Source: Salinirubellus litoreus (GTDB lineage Archaea; Halobacteriota; Halobacteria; Halobacteriales; Haloarculaceae). Taken from it: DNA of 64,000 nucleotides. Position 1 is the stretch's first letter. Every line of letters starts with the position of its first letter. Of the stretch, positions 26,918-35,848 are shown in pieces. The stretch spans positions 1-64,000 of the forward strand of contig NZ_CP147841.1 in NCBI RefSeq assembly GCF_037335815.1, read 5' to 3'. A program made the translations under genes and the position numbers. The notes under the pieces are model-generated. The model made no database searches. It saw only the letters and a program-made list of their open reading frames with translations, and was not told the DNA's origin.

Positions 26918-26924
26918 GTGACGC

Positions 26925-26955
26925 GGTACACCACGACACGGTAAAAAGGTGTACC
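26925..26955. promoter_or_regulatory. Inverted repeat at the TrkA-like gene promoter
   Basis: ggtacacc (26925-26932) and its complement ggtgtacc (26948-26955) flank 15 bases containing the AT-rich run taaaaa. The centre lies about 23 bp upstream of the ATG at 26917, on the expected TATA/initiation site. An operator is likely; the binding protein is unknown. Confidence 0.55.
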
Positions 26956-27079
26956 CCCGCGGCGCACCGGAAGAACACAGCCGGGCAGGCCGTTTCGGAC
27001 GCGTCGCTCCCGCCGTCGGCTCGGAGCCGGAGAGAGGGGATTCGACGGGAGGTGTGCGGCTGGAGGTTCGGATACGGCG

Positions 27080-28050
27080 TCAGGCCGACTCGGCGGCCCC
27101 GTCGCTCCGGTCCATGATGAGGTCACGCAGGTCGTCGGCGTCGCTGATGCGCGCTATCTCGTCGCGCTCGACCAGCGCGGTCCCGTCGACGTTGTCACGG
27201 GTGGCCCTGTCGACGACGTAGAGCGACCGGGTCCGCGTGACCTCGCCGACCGAGGACATGATCCGGGCGCGCTTCTCGGCGGTGCGGTTGAACTCCGAGT
27301 GGCCGGTCAGCACGGCGTCCTCGGTCCGGTCGCCGTCCTCGCTGACCGCTTTGAACGGCGCGCGGGACGTAGGGTGGACGTCGAAGCCGACGCGGGTGAG
27401 CGCGAAGATGACCGGTTCGTCGTCGGGATCCGCGTCGGGGTCCTCGGGGGTGGGCTCGCCCTCGTGGACGTCCTCGGCCCCTTCGAGCACCTCGACTGGG
27501 GAGGTGAGCGGCTTTTCGAACACCTCCTCGAGCCGGGCGGCCACCTCGACGCTCGCGTTCATCCCGTCCTCGTACTTCGAGACGGTCCGCCTGGAGACGC
27601 CGAGTTCGCTTGCGAGGCGGCCGAGTGACCAGTCGCGCTCCTCGCGGGCGTCCGCGAGGATGTCGGCGTCGATGTTGACGTACAGTCCCCCGGGGGCGGC
27701 GTAGATCAGCGGCGGGACCTCCTCGATGAAGAGGTCCATCGCGGTGTCCGGGGCGATCGCCGGTACGCCGTGGCGGAAGTAGACCACGCCCGGGTTGAGG
27801 TCCTCGTCGCGGGTCCGCAGGCCGATCACCATCGGCGTCGCGCCGAGGTAGGTACCGAGCCGGCGCATCTCGGCACCGGTCGCCCCGTCGAACGCGTCGA
27901 CGTTGGCGAGTATCTTCAGCAGCAGGACGTCCTTCCTCGGCGGGCGGCGACGTCGAAGCTCTTCGGACGAATGGCACACCGGTCGCTGACCGAGAACCCC
28001 GCGTCCTCCAGCATCGCGGTCACGTTGCCGACCAGTGCCGACCGGGACAT
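27080..28050 (-). CDS. Archaeal HTH transcriptional regulator, frameshifted near the N-terminus
   Basis: The first frame gives MSRSALVGNVTAMLEDAGF and RPKSFDVAARRG; the second continues DVLLLKILANVDAFDG, later DWSLGRLASELGVSRRTVSKYEDG, a clear cro/C1-type helix-turn-helix, and a C-terminal sensor-like region. One missing base at about 27935 joins them into 323 residues, matching the widespread archaeal family of putative HTH-type regulators. A ligand or target is not known. A TATA-like tatatac element lies upstream. The region between residues 230 and 255 is acidic low-complexity. Confidence 0.82.
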
Positions 28051-28196
28051 AGGGGTACATAGTACCTTCCTGATGTATATGTGTTTCCCTCGGTTGGGAC
28101 GCCGCCCTCCGGCGGTTCCGTTTCCGATCGACGATACGTTGATATAGGAGAACCCGGACCGCAACGGGGTTAGGCGGGGACCTCGAACCCGGCGGC

Positions 28197-29480
28197 GTGA
28201 CCGTCGTCGGCCTCGACGACACGGACTCGCGAGAGCGGGGGATGTGTACGACGTACGTGGCCGCGCGCCTCGCCGAGCGGCTGCGACACGAGGGGATCGT
28301 CGAGCGGCTCTGTCTCGTCAGGCTGAACCCCGCGGTGCCGTACAAGACACGCGGTAACGCCGCACTCGCGGTCCACACCGACGTCGCGCCCGACGAGGCG
28401 TTCGCCCTCGCCGCCGAGGCGGTCGGGGACGCCGCCGAGACGGCCGACCCCGACACGAACCCCGGCGTCGTGATCGCACCGGGGTCGCCCGACACGGTGC
28501 CGGCTCCGGTGGCCGAGTTCTCCCGTCGGGCGGTTCGCGAGGAGGTCGACCCTGCCGAGGCCCGCTCGCTGGCGGACACGTACGAGTACCGCCACGAGGG
28601 CTGGAAGCTCGGTCGGGGCGTCGTCGGCGCGCTCGCGGCCGTCGGCGCGTGGCGAGCGTGGGACGAGGACGGGACGTTCGACGGGCCGACCTACGAGGTC
28701 ATCGCCTATCGGGAGTCGGACCGGTGGGGAACCCCCCGCGAGGTCGACCGCGACTCGGTCTTCGCGGCCGCCGAGGTCGAGTACCCGACCGTCTGGGACA
28801 CCGTCGACCGGGTGGAGGGCGAAGCGGTCTGCGTGCCACACACGCCGGGACCGGTACTCCACGGGATCCGGGGTGACGACCCCTCGGCCTGCCGGCGGGT
28901 GAGCGAGGCTATCGAGGGCGAACCGGTCGAGCGCCGCGAGACCTTCGTCACCAACCAGGGGACCGACGCACACCTCCGGCCCGGCGAAGTGGCGGGAGTC
29001 GAGGAAGCCCGCGCGTACCGGCTCGACGGGACGGTCGCGTCGGGCCCCGAAACCCGTCGCGGCGGGCACGTCTTCTTCGACCTCGAGGACGCGGGAACGG
29101 ACCTGCGGTGTGCGGCGTTCGAGCCCACCAAACGGTTCCGCGACCGGGTCCGCGCGCTCCGGATCGGCGACCGGCTCACCGTCTGCGGGGAGGTGAGCGA
29201 GGGGACGCTGAAACTGGAGAAGTTCGCCGTCCGCGAGCTCGTGACTACCGAGTCTGTGAACCCGACGTGCCCGGAGTGCGACCGGCGGATGTCCTCTGCG
29301 GGACGCGGGCAGGGTTACCGGTGTCGGGACTGCGGGACGAGTTCCGCGGGGAAGACCGAGCGACCGGTCGATCGAGACCTCGAAGTCGGGTGGTACGAGG
29401 TCCCGCCGGTCGCCCGTCGGCACGTCGCCGAGCCGCTCGTCCGGGGGGGGTTCGACGCGCCGACTCACCCCGAGCGGTAG
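28197..29480 (+). CDS. tiaS: tRNA(Ile2) 2-agmatinylcytidine synthetase TiaS
   Basis: 427 residues. VVGLDDTDSRERGMCTTYVA is the N-terminal kinase-like motif; RLVRLNPAVPYKTRGNAAL-type sequence (LNPAVPYKTRGNAA), ESDRWGTPREVD and HGIRGDDP follow; an OB-fold occupies about residues 275-350 and a zinc ribbon CPECDRR...CRDC ends it. TiaS ligates agmatine to C34 of the AUA-reading tRNA-Ile and is essential in archaea. GTG start at 28197. Length is normal. Confidence 0.93.
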   Translation: MTVVGLDDTDSRERGMCTTYVAARLAERLRHEGIVERLCLVRLNPAVPYKTRGNAALAVHTDVAPDEAFALAAEAVGDAAETADPDTNPGVVIAPGSPDTVPAPVAEFSRRAVREEVDPAEARSLADTYEYRHEGWKLGRGVVGALAAVGAWRAWDEDGTFDGPTYEVIAYRESDRWGTPREVDRDSVFAAAEVEYPTVWDTVDRVEGEAVCVPHTPGPVLHGIRGDDPSACRRVSEAIEGEPVERRETFVTNQGTDAHLRPGEVAGVEEARAYRLDGTVASGPETRRGGHVFFDLEDAGTDLRCAAFEPTKRFRDRVRALRIGDRLTVCGEVSEGTLKLEKFAVRELVTTESVNPTCPECDRRMSSAGRGQGYRCRDCGTSSAGKTERPVDRDLEVGWYEVPPVARRHVAEPLVRGGFDAPTHPER

Positions 29481-29581
29481 GTTCGCCCGGCGAGTGCTCC
29501 GGGATACGCCCGGGAGGGGCGTGGACGGAGCGACGGATCGGTTCCACACCACTTACGACCGGTCCCCGCTCACCCGCGGGT

Positions 29582-30151
29582 ATGACCGCCGGGAAGGAGG
29601 ACGGCGAGGGCGGAGCGGACGAGGAACTGATCGGGGCGCTCCGGGAGGCGGAGGCCGTGAAGTTCGGCGAGTTCGAACTCTCCTCGGGGGGCACCTCGAA
29701 CTACTACGTGGACAAGTACCTGTTCGAGACGGACCCGCGGTGTCTGCGGCTGATCGCCGAGCGGTTCGCCGAGCGGGTCGGCGACGCCAGGCTCGCGGGG
29801 GTCGCGCTCGGAGCGGTGCCCCTGGTCGCGGCGACGAGTTTGGTGGGTGAAAACGAGTACGTGATCGTCCGCAAGTCGGCCAAGGAGTACGGCACGGGCA
29901 ACCGGATCGAGGGCCGGTTCGAGGAGGGAGAGGAGGTCGTCGTCCTGGAGGACATCGCGACCACGGGGGGGTCGGCCATCGACGCGGTCGAGGCGCTCCG
30001 CGAGGCGGGCGCGGTCGTCGAGCGGGTCCTCGTGGTGGTGGACCGCGAGGAGGGGGCCCGCGAGAACCTCGCCGAGGCGGGGGTGGAGATGGAGGCGCTG
30101 CTGACCGCCTCCGAACTGCTGGCCGACGCCGGTGTCGACCCCGGGGAGTGA
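29582..30151 (+). CDS. pyrE: Orotate phosphoribosyltransferase
   Basis: 189 residues. KFGEFELSSGGTSNYYVDKY is the orotate-site start; YVIVRKSAKEYGTGN is the flexible catalytic loop with lysines; VVVLEDIATTGGSAIDAV is the PRPP-binding motif. It converts orotate and PRPP to OMP in pyrimidine synthesis. ATG at 29582 gives a short acidic N-terminal extension. It is followed 100 bp later by a second phosphoribosyltransferase-fold protein, the regulator GfcR. Confidence 0.93.
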   Translation: MTAGKEDGEGGADEELIGALREAEAVKFGEFELSSGGTSNYYVDKYLFETDPRCLRLIAERFAERVGDARLAGVALGAVPLVAATSLVGENEYVIVRKSAKEYGTGNRIEGRFEEGEEVVVLEDIATTGGSAIDAVEALREAGAVVERVLVVVDREEGARENLAEAGVEMEALLTASELLADAGVDPGE

Positions 30152-30189
30152 TCCCGTCCCCGCCTCGGGGGCCGCGGAGACCGCACGCT

Positions 30190-30226
30190 CGTGTATAGGT
30201 ACCGTCGTCCGAACATCGAAATATAC
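30190..30226 (+). promoter_or_regulatory. Promoter region of the gfcR-like gene
   Basis: cgtgtatag at 30190-30198 is followed by a TATA-like aaatatac at about 30219-30226, 28 bp before the ATG at 30254. The cgtgtatag word recurs upstream of the permease gene at 31009-31017. Confidence 0.45.
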
Positions 30227-30253
30227 ATTTCCGTGCAGGCACCCACGCTCGCC

Positions 30254-30967
30254 ATGAACCGCGCGGAGAAGGCGGCCCTCCAGCTACGCGCCGTCCGGGT
30301 GCTGCGGACACGAAAGCGGACCCGGACGTACGACCAGCTGGCCGCAGAGACCGGCCTCCCGGCGGGCGACCTCAACAGGTACGTGAACGGGCACGTCCTC
30401 CCGGGGGTCGAGCGGGCGCGAGCGGTGGTGGCAGACGTCGGGCGGACGCTCCTGGAGGAGGAGCTGGCGGCCCGCATCGAGACCGACGAGGAGGGGTACG
30501 TCGACAACACGCGCGTGGTGTTCGACCAGGCACTCCTGGAGCTCGTTCCGCCGGTGGCGGCCGAGGTGTTCGGCTTCGAGCGACCCGACGTGGTGCTGAC
30601 GGCGGCGACCGACGGCATCACGCTGGCGACGGCGATGGCGAGCCACTTCGACGCGGCCGTCGCGTACGCGAAGAAGACCCGCGAAACCGCCGTCGAGGAG
30701 TTCATCGAGTCCCGAAAGCGGCTCCAGTCGGGCATCGAACTCACCTACTACCTCCCCGCACACGCGGTGGGCCCCGGCGACTCGGCGCTCGTGGTCGACG
30801 ACCTCATCAGGTCGGGCGAGACCCAGGAGCTCCTGCTCGACATCGCCGAGCGGGCCGGTGCCGACGTGACGGGCGTGTTCGCGCTCATCCGCGTCGGCGA
30901 GGACGGGATGGAACGGGCACGCGAGCGGGTGGACGCACCGGTGGAAGCGCTGACCGCCCTCGGCTGA
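30254..30967 (+). CDS. gfcR: GfcR-type transcriptional regulator (HTH plus phosphoribosyltransferase fold)
   Basis: 237 residues. An N-terminal HTH (RTYDQLAAETGLPAGDLNRY, residues 25-44) precedes a PRTase-like domain with the PRPP-loop ALVVDDLIRSGETQ (178-191). This is the layout of GfcR, the haloarchaeal regulator of glucose and fructose catabolism, related to PyrE but not an enzyme of pyrimidine synthesis. ATG at 30254 is 28 bp downstream of a TATA box. It precedes a nucleobase permease. Confidence 0.82.
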   Translation: MNRAEKAALQLRAVRVLRTRKRTRTYDQLAAETGLPAGDLNRYVNGHVLPGVERARAVVADVGRTLLEEELAARIETDEEGYVDNTRVVFDQALLELVPPVAAEVFGFERPDVVLTAATDGITLATAMASHFDAAVAYAKKTRETAVEEFIESRKRLQSGIELTYYLPAHAVGPGDSALVVDDLIRSGETQELLLDIAERAGADVTGVFALIRVGEDGMERARERVDAPVEALTALG

Positions 30968-31008
30968 CTCGCGCGGCCGAAGGTGACTATAGTTGAGATG
31001 CCCACATA

Positions 31009-31046
31009 CGTGTATAGAAATCCCCCACCGAGAGGAAAATACTTAA
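31009..31046 (+). promoter_or_regulatory. Promoter region of the nucleobase permease
   Basis: cgtgtatag (31009-31017) and, further downstream, the TATA-like aaaatactta (about 31036-31045), 35 bp before the ATG at 31080. The shared cgtgtatag upstream of gfcR suggests common control. Confidence 0.45.
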
Positions 31047-31079
31047 GTCTCGACTGGCCGCCGTGCTCGAACGTGCATC

Positions 31080-32494
31080 ATGGCTGCAACTGACTCGCTG
31101 TCGGACTACTTCGGGTTCGACCGGCACGGCACGGACCTCCGGACGGAGGTGCTGGCCGGGCTGACCACGTTCCTGACGATGAGCTACATCGTCGTGGTCA
31201 ACCCGAGCATCCTGGTGGGGATCGAGGGGGAGAAGCCGGGGATCATCGTCCCGGGGCTGTCGTACGGGGAGACGGTACAGGCGGTGGCCGTCGTCACCAT
31301 CATCGCGGCGTTCGTGGCGACCGTGATCATGGCGCTCTATGCCAACCGGCCGTTCGCACAGGCGCCGGGACTCGGCCTGAACGCCTTCTTCGCGTTCACC
31401 GTCGTCGGCGCCCAGGCGTCGCGTGGCAGACGGCGCTCGCGGCCGTCGTCGTCGAGGGGGTCATCTTCATCCTCCTCACGGTCGCCGGCGCCCGGCGGTA
31501 CATCATCGAGGCGTTCCCCGAACCGGTGAAGTTCGCCGTCGGGGCCGGCATCGGCGCGTTCCTCGCCATCATCGGTCTCGAGGAGATGCGTGTCGTCGTC
31601 GCGGACCCGGCGACGTATGTGACGCTCGGAGCCGTTGCCTCCGACCCGGTCGCCATCCTCTCCGTGGTGGGGCTGTTCTTCACGTTCGCCCTCTACGCCC
31701 GCGGGATTCGGGGGAGCATCCTCCTCGGCGTCCTCGCGACGACGGTCGCGGGCTACGCCGTCGCGGCGAGCGGTCTCGTGGGACCGGAGGCCGCGGAGGC
31801 GCTCCGAGGGAACCTCGGCGCGGGCGCGAACTACGACATCACGCCGCTGGCGGGGGCGTTCCTCGGTGGGCTCGGCTCCATCGAGGCGTTCTCGTTCGCG
31901 CTCGTCGTGTTCACGTTCTTCTTCGTCGACTTCTTCGACACCGCGGGAACGCTCACCGGCGTCTCGCAGGCGGGAGGTTTCCTCGACGAGAACGGCGACC
32001 TCCCGGAGATCGAGAAGCCGCTGATGGCCGACGCCGTCGGCACCACGGTAGGTGGAATCCTCGGCACCTCGACGGTGACGACGTACATCGAGTCCGCGAC
32101 CGGCGTCGAGGAGGGCGGCCGGACCGGGATGACCGCGCTCGTGGTGGCGCTCCTGTTCCTCGCCGCGCTCGCGCTCGTCCCCCTCGCCGCCGCGATCCCC
32201 CTGTACGCCTCGCACATCGCGCTGGTGGTCGTCGCGGTCATCATGCTCCGAAACCTCGTCGATGTCGACTGGGACGACGTCACCCACGCCATCCCGGCGG
32301 GGATGACGGTCCTCATCATGCCGTTCACGTTCAACATCGGCTACGGCATCGCCGCGGGCATCATCTCCTACCCCATCGTGAAGGCCGCGACGGGCGAGGG
32401 GCGCGACGTCTCGATGGCCCAGTGGGGCCTCGCGCTCGCGTTCGTCGTCTACTTCGTCGTCCGCACGGGCGGGTTCCTCTCGGGCAACGTCTGA
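31080..32494 (+). CDS. NCS2/AzgA-type nucleobase permease, frameshifted
   Basis: About 471 residues with some 12 membrane helices. The first frame holds LTTFLTMSYIVVVNPSIL and QAPGLGLNAFFAFTVVGAQ, the substrate-site signature of the AzgA branch (guanine/hypoxanthine transport). The second resumes VAWQTALAAV and has VDFFDTAGTLTGVSQAGGF and GTSTVTTYIESATGVEEGGR, also diagnostic. A missing G at about 31415 explains the break. Purine specificity is inferred from the family. Possible co-regulation with the PRTase-fold regulator just upstream. Confidence 0.88.
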
Positions 32495-32548
32495 ACCGTC
32501 GCGTCCGGGGGGGTTCGGGGACGCGGCTCCCCGCCCGACCACCCGCTC

Positions 32549-32986
32549 TCACTTGGTGACCGTCACCGGGACGGTCGCCTTGTCGACGACGCTCTTGGCG
32601 ACGCTACCGACGGACGGTTCGCGCTCCTCGGAGAGGCCCCGGTGACCGACGTAGATTGCGTCGGCACCGACCTCCCGTGCGTACTCGACGATCGCATCGG
32701 CGGGCGACCCGGTCAACAGCTTCGTCTCGACGACGAGGTCGTCGTCGTGCCCGTCGGCGGCGTCGGCCGCGATCCGTCGTGCACCGCGAAGGGTTCGCTC
32801 GCCGAGTTCGAGAGCCTTCTCCCCGCCAGCCAGCACGATCTCGCCGTCGACCAGCCTCGTCTCGGGCGTCAGGACGTGCGCGAGTTCGAGGGTCGCCCCG
32901 AACGCACTCGCCTGCGTCGACGCGTGACGGACGGCCGCGTCGGCCTCCTCCGACCCGTCCGTGGCCACGATGTATCTGTATCGCAT
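32549..32986 (-). CDS. Universal stress protein (UspA family)
   Basis: 145 residues, single Usp domain: YRYIVATDGSEEADAAV at the start and the ATP-binding motif GHRGLSEEREPSVGSVAKSV (G-2x-G-9x-G-S) near the end. A small cytoplasmic, probably dimeric, ATP-binding stress protein. Convergent with the permease gene. ATG at 32986. Confidence 0.92.
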   Translation of the reverse strand: MRYRYIVATDGSEEADAAVRHASTQASAFGATLELAHVLTPETRLVDGEIVLAGGEKALELGERTLRGARRIAADAADGHDDDLVVETKLLTGSPADAIVEYAREVGADAIYVGHRGLSEEREPSVGSVAKSVVDKATVPVTVTK

Positions 32987-33119
32987 ACCGACCCGTTCGA
33001 TCGAACTGGAGAAGAATCCCTCAGTAGGTTCTCGGGCGCCGGGATTTGCGACCCACTCGCCCGGCAGGTATTGCCGTAACTCGTGGTTATAGGAACGTTC
33101 GAATATATGCACGAGACAC

Positions 33120-34442
33120 ATGAACGACGACGGGAAGCGGTGGCCGAGCCGCGGGTTCGGCACGCGCTGCGTCCACGCCGGCCGGGAACGTGACCCGGGC
33201 ACCGGCGCGGCGGCCACGCCCATCCACCAGACCACCTCCTACGAGTTCGAGGACGCCGACACGGCGGCGGGCCTCTACGCGCTCGACGAGCTCGACCACG
33301 TCTACTCGCGCATCTCCAACCCGACGGTACGAGTACTCGAGAGGCGGCTCGCCGCGCTCCACGGCGCGCCGGACGCTCTCGCCACGAACTCGGGGATGGG
33401 CGCGTTCGATGCCGCGACGACCGTCCTCACCGAATCGGGCGACAACGTCGTCTCAGCCTCGTCGATTTACGGTGGCACCCACTCGTACCTCTCGAAGACG
33501 GCGAACCGCCGGGGGATCGAGGCCCGGTTCGTCGACACGCTCGACCCCGACGCCTACGAGGAGGCCATCGACGAGGACACGGCGTACGTCCACTGCGAGA
33601 CGCTGGCGAACCCCTCGCTTGTCACGCCACCGCTCGCCGAGATCGCCGACGTCGCCCACGACCACGGCGTCCCCCTCCTGGTCGACAACACGTTCGCCAC
33701 GCCCGCGCTCTGTCGACCCTTCGAGCACGGCGTCGACCTCGTCTGGGAATCCACCACGAAGTGGATACACGGCTCGGGGACCACCGTCGGCGGGGTGCTC
33801 CTCGAATCGGGAGCGTTCCCCTGGACCGACTACCCCGAGAAGTACCCCGAGGTCGGCGGGCCGAACCCGGCGTTCCACGGCGTGAACTTCGCCGAGCGCT
33901 TCGGCGAACGGGCGTTCACGCTCGCCGCCAGACACCGCGCGGCACGGGTGCTCGGCGACGGACAGAGCCCGTTCGACGCGTGGGCCACGATGCAAGGTAC
34001 CGAAACGCTCCACCTCCGAATGGAGCGCCACTGCGAGAACGCCCACGCGGTGGCCGAGTTCCTCGCCGACCACCCCGACGTGGCGTGGGTCACCTACCCC
34101 GGGCTGGCCGACCACGAGACCCACGACGCGGCGAGCGAGTACCTCGACCGGTTCGGGGGGATGGTCGCGTTCGGGCTCGAAGGCGGATACGAGGCCTGCA
34201 AGCGGCTCTGCGAGGCGGTCGACCTGGCGTCGTTCCTCGCCAACATCGGCGACGCCCGGACCCTGATCATCCACCCCGCCTCGACGACGCACGCGCAGTT
34301 GGACGAGGCCGAACAGCGCGCCTCGGGGGTCTCGCCCGACCTGCTCCGCCTCTCGGTCGGCATCGAGGACGTCGACGACGTGATCGCCGACCTCGACTCG
34401 GCCATCGAGCGCGTGACAGGGGAGACGAGGGAGGGGGCATGA
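33120..34442 (+). CDS. metY: O-acetylhomoserine aminocarboxypropyltransferase (sulfhydrylase), copy 1
   Basis: 440 residues, PLP-dependent cystathionine-gamma-synthase family. CVHAGRERDPGTGAAATPIHQTTSYEF (in part: TPIHQTTSY), YSRISNPTV, and the PLP lysine in ESTTKWIHGSGTTVGG are seen. It makes homocysteine from O-acetylhomoserine and sulfide. The stop overlaps the metX start by four bases. A TATA-like ggttatag at about 33083-33090 lies 30 bp upstream. A second copy is at 37.1 kb. Confidence 0.9.
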   Translation: MNDDGKRWPSRGFGTRCVHAGRERDPGTGAAATPIHQTTSYEFEDADTAAGLYALDELDHVYSRISNPTVRVLERRLAALHGAPDALATNSGMGAFDAATTVLTESGDNVVSASSIYGGTHSYLSKTANRRGIEARFVDTLDPDAYEEAIDEDTAYVHCETLANPSLVTPPLAEIADVAHDHGVPLLVDNTFATPALCRPFEHGVDLVWESTTKWIHGSGTTVGGVLLESGAFPWTDYPEKYPEVGGPNPAFHGVNFAERFGERAFTLAARHRAARVLGDGQSPFDAWATMQGTETLHLRMERHCENAHAVAEFLADHPDVAWVTYPGLADHETHDAASEYLDRFGGMVAFGLEGGYEACKRLCEAVDLASFLANIGDARTLIIHPASTTHAQLDEAEQRASGVSPDLLRLSVGIEDVDDVIADLDSAIERVTGETREGA

Positions 34443-35653
34443 CGGTCCCGCACGACCGCGCGACCGCCTCCCTCGGGGAGTTCCAGTTCGAGTGCGGGGA
34501 GTCGATCCCCGACCTGGAGATCGCCTACGAGACCTACGGGGAGTTCACCGGCGACAACGCCGTTCTCGTCTGTCACGCCCTCACCGGGAGCGCACACGTC
34601 GCCGGTCGGCGCCGGGGCGGGAACACCGCCGGCCAGGCCCGCGCCTGGTGGGAGGACATCGTCGGGCCGGGCAAGGCCATCGACACGACCGAGTACCACG
34701 TCGTCTGTGCGAACGTTCCCGGGTCCTGCTACGGCTCCTCGGGCCCCCCCACCGAGAACCCGGAGACGGGCGAGCCGTGGGGGACCGAGTTCCCCCCGGT
34801 CACGGTGGGGGACTGGACGGAGTCACAGCGCCGGCTGCTCGATCACCTGGGGATACCGCACCTCCACGCGGTCGTCGGGGGGAGCGTCGGCGGCATGAAC
34901 GTGATCGACTGGGCCCGACGCCACCCCGATCACGTCGACCGGGTGGTGCCCATCGCGTGTGCGGGGCGGCTCGACCCGCAGTGTCTCGCGCTCGACGCCA
35001 TCGCCAGGCGGTGTATCACCACGGATCCCAACTGGCAGGGCGGTGACTACTACGGCGAACCGACGGGCCCGACGAACGGGCTGGCGCTCGCCCGGCAGAT
35101 CGGCCACGTGATGTACCTCTCGAAGGCCTCGATGGAGAAGAAGTTCGGCCGGCGCGCCGCGGGCCGCGAGGCCACCCGTGACACGTTCCCCGTCGACTCG
35201 GCGGGGGACTTCTTCCCCTACCGCGACGTGGAATCGTACCTCGACTACAACGGCGAACAGTTCGCCGAGCGGTTCGACGCGAACTCGTACCTCTACCTCA
35301 CGCGGGCGATGGACAACTACGATCTGTCCTCCGGTTACGAGTCCGACGCGGCGGCGCTCGCGGCGTTCGACGGACAGGCACTCGTCCTCTCCTTCACCGG
35401 CGACTGGCACTTCACCGTCGAGGGGAACGAGGCGCTCGCCGAGGCGTTCCGGGAGGCCGGCACGCGGACGGCCCACCACGTCGTCGAGAGCGACCACGGC
35501 CACGACGCGTTCCTCGTCGAACCCGACCGGGTAGGTCCGCCCGTCGCGGACTTCCTCGCGGAGGGCGTGAGCGGGACAGCCGTCACGGACACCCGAGAGG
35601 ACGACGGCGAGTCGGAGTTCGCGCCCGTCCACACCTCGCTGTTTTCGGACTAG
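34439..35653 (+). CDS. metX: Homoserine O-acetyltransferase
   Basis: 404 residues, alpha/beta hydrolase fold. VCHALTGSAHVAG, the nucleophile serine in VVGGSVGGMNVIDWARRHP (GGSVGGM), NVPGSCYGSSGP, and the catalytic His near SDHGHDAFLVE mark MetX. It activates homoserine with acetyl-CoA for the sulfhydrylase encoded immediately upstream (ATGA overlap). Length is typical, with about 30 extra acidic C-terminal residues. Confidence 0.92.
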   Translation: MTVPHDRATASLGEFQFECGESIPDLEIAYETYGEFTGDNAVLVCHALTGSAHVAGRRRGGNTAGQARAWWEDIVGPGKAIDTTEYHVVCANVPGSCYGSSGPPTENPETGEPWGTEFPPVTVGDWTESQRRLLDHLGIPHLHAVVGGSVGGMNVIDWARRHPDHVDRVVPIACAGRLDPQCLALDAIARRCITTDPNWQGGDYYGEPTGPTNGLALARQIGHVMYLSKASMEKKFGRRAAGREATRDTFPVDSAGDFFPYRDVESYLDYNGEQFAERFDANSYLYLTRAMDNYDLSSGYESDAAALAAFDGQALVLSFTGDWHFTVEGNEALAEAFREAGTRTAHHVVESDHGHDAFLVEPDRVGPPVADFLAEGVSGTAVTDTREDDGESEFAPVHTSLFSD

Positions 35654-35848
35654 GTGGGTCGCGTCCGGAATCCGGCCGGCCGCGGAGACTGCTCGAAAGA
35701 CACTCCTCGTTCGACGGCCGCGACTCGCTCGCCGGACGAGCGACGCCTTTCAGTCCCATTCACCCGATTCCCTCGTCGTCGGTCGCTCGTCCGAACACCA
35801 TCGAGACGTACCGTGAGGCATTTCTCTCCGGTCGCAGTCGACCCACCA

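Noticed and set aside
31337..32542. Long minus-strand frame over the permease gene
   Set aside because: The product is low-complexity Arg/Asp/Glu, whereas the plus strand encodes a clear permease.
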